5,699 nt of DNA from Solirubrobacterales bacterium (lineage in GTDB: Bacteria > Actinomycetota > Thermoleophilia > Solirubrobacterales > Solirubrobacteraceae). How positions within the stretch are numbered: the stretch's first letter is position 1; each line of letters starts with the position of its first letter. The notes under the pieces are model-generated. The model worked only from the letters and a program-made list of their open reading frames with translations, searched no databases and was not told where the DNA came from. A program made the position numbers and the translations under genes. The DNA lies in the NCBI GenBank assembly GCA_025964065.1, contig JAOPZO010000245.1, positions 1 to 5,699 of the forward strand. The letters run 5' to 3'. Shown in pieces: positions 5,620-5,699 of the stretch.

Positions 5620-5699
5620 GCGCCACGGCCTGGCAGGAGCGCCTCGGCGCGCTGCAGGCGGAGGCGCTCCCGGGCGGCTTGGAGCTCCGCCACGCGCAC
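5616..5699 (+). CDS. Unrecognised protein, first 28 residues only, coupled to thrS
   Basis: A GTG at 5616-5618 overlaps the thrS TGA in the four bases GTGA, the arrangement of translationally coupled genes. The frame is open to the window edge and reads VSATAWQERLGALQAEALPG and eight more residues, with strong GC3 bias. No separate ribosome site is seen, as expected for coupling by termination and reinitiation. The fragment is too short to assign a family. It is soluble-looking, with no signal peptide or membrane segment in the visible part. Confidence 0.6.
   Translation, partial: MSATAWQERLGALQAEALPGGLELRHAH

Noticed and set aside
1..5699. Mobile element, defence system or tRNA/rRNA gene
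   Set aside because: No transposase, integrase, nuclease or helicase motif, and no tRNA cloverleaf or rRNA signature, was seen on either strand. The two stem-loops are the only possible mobile-type repeats.

Overview
The window is very GC-rich, and its coding frames use almost only G or C in third positions, which points to a high-GC actinobacterium. RTX-repeat secreted proteins ending in a 'DCGxGxD...CE' cap, together with a leaderless-looking threonyl-tRNA synthetase gene, are reminiscent of the Thermoleophilia/Solirubrobacterales. That placement rests on recalled family resemblance and is only moderately secure. Much of the antisense DNA is also open in several frames; this is the usual GC-rich artefact.

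Left part (1-1963, minus strand): a secreted RTX (calcium-binding nonapeptide) protein of 549 residues is followed after 24 bp by the start of a membrane dipeptidase (peptidase M19) that runs off the left edge. Both read in the same frame, separated by a single TAG stop. The RTX protein has two repeat blocks, each closed by the same cysteine-bearing cap, joined by a proline-rich linker and an unrecognised segment.

Middle part (1964-2564): about 600 bp without a confident gene. It holds an imperfect inverted repeat just upstream of the RTX gene, a plus-strand stretch (2057-2402) with coding-like base use that changes frame near 2165 (possibly a broken small gene), two copies of a GAAAGGGG/CCCCTTTC stem-loop, and a GC-rich palindrome. 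Each stem-loop copy contains the TGA stop of the reading frame entering it, so they may work as terminators between convergent genes.

Right part (2565-5699): a class-V-fold PLP enzyme (minus) and thrS (plus) are divergently transcribed from a 49-bp gap. In that gap each gene has a TAnnnT -10-like hexamer 6-7 nt before its ATG, as expected for leaderless mRNAs. thrS is complete with all editing and zinc residues. It overlaps by GTGA with the start of an unrecognised downstream gene cut by the right edge.

The content is mostly housekeeping or peptide/amino-acid metabolism plus one secreted protein. I see no defence system, CRISPR array, integrase or transposase gene. The most unusual items are the stop-codon-bearing stem-loops, the two-module RTX protein and the possible frameshifted gene between them.
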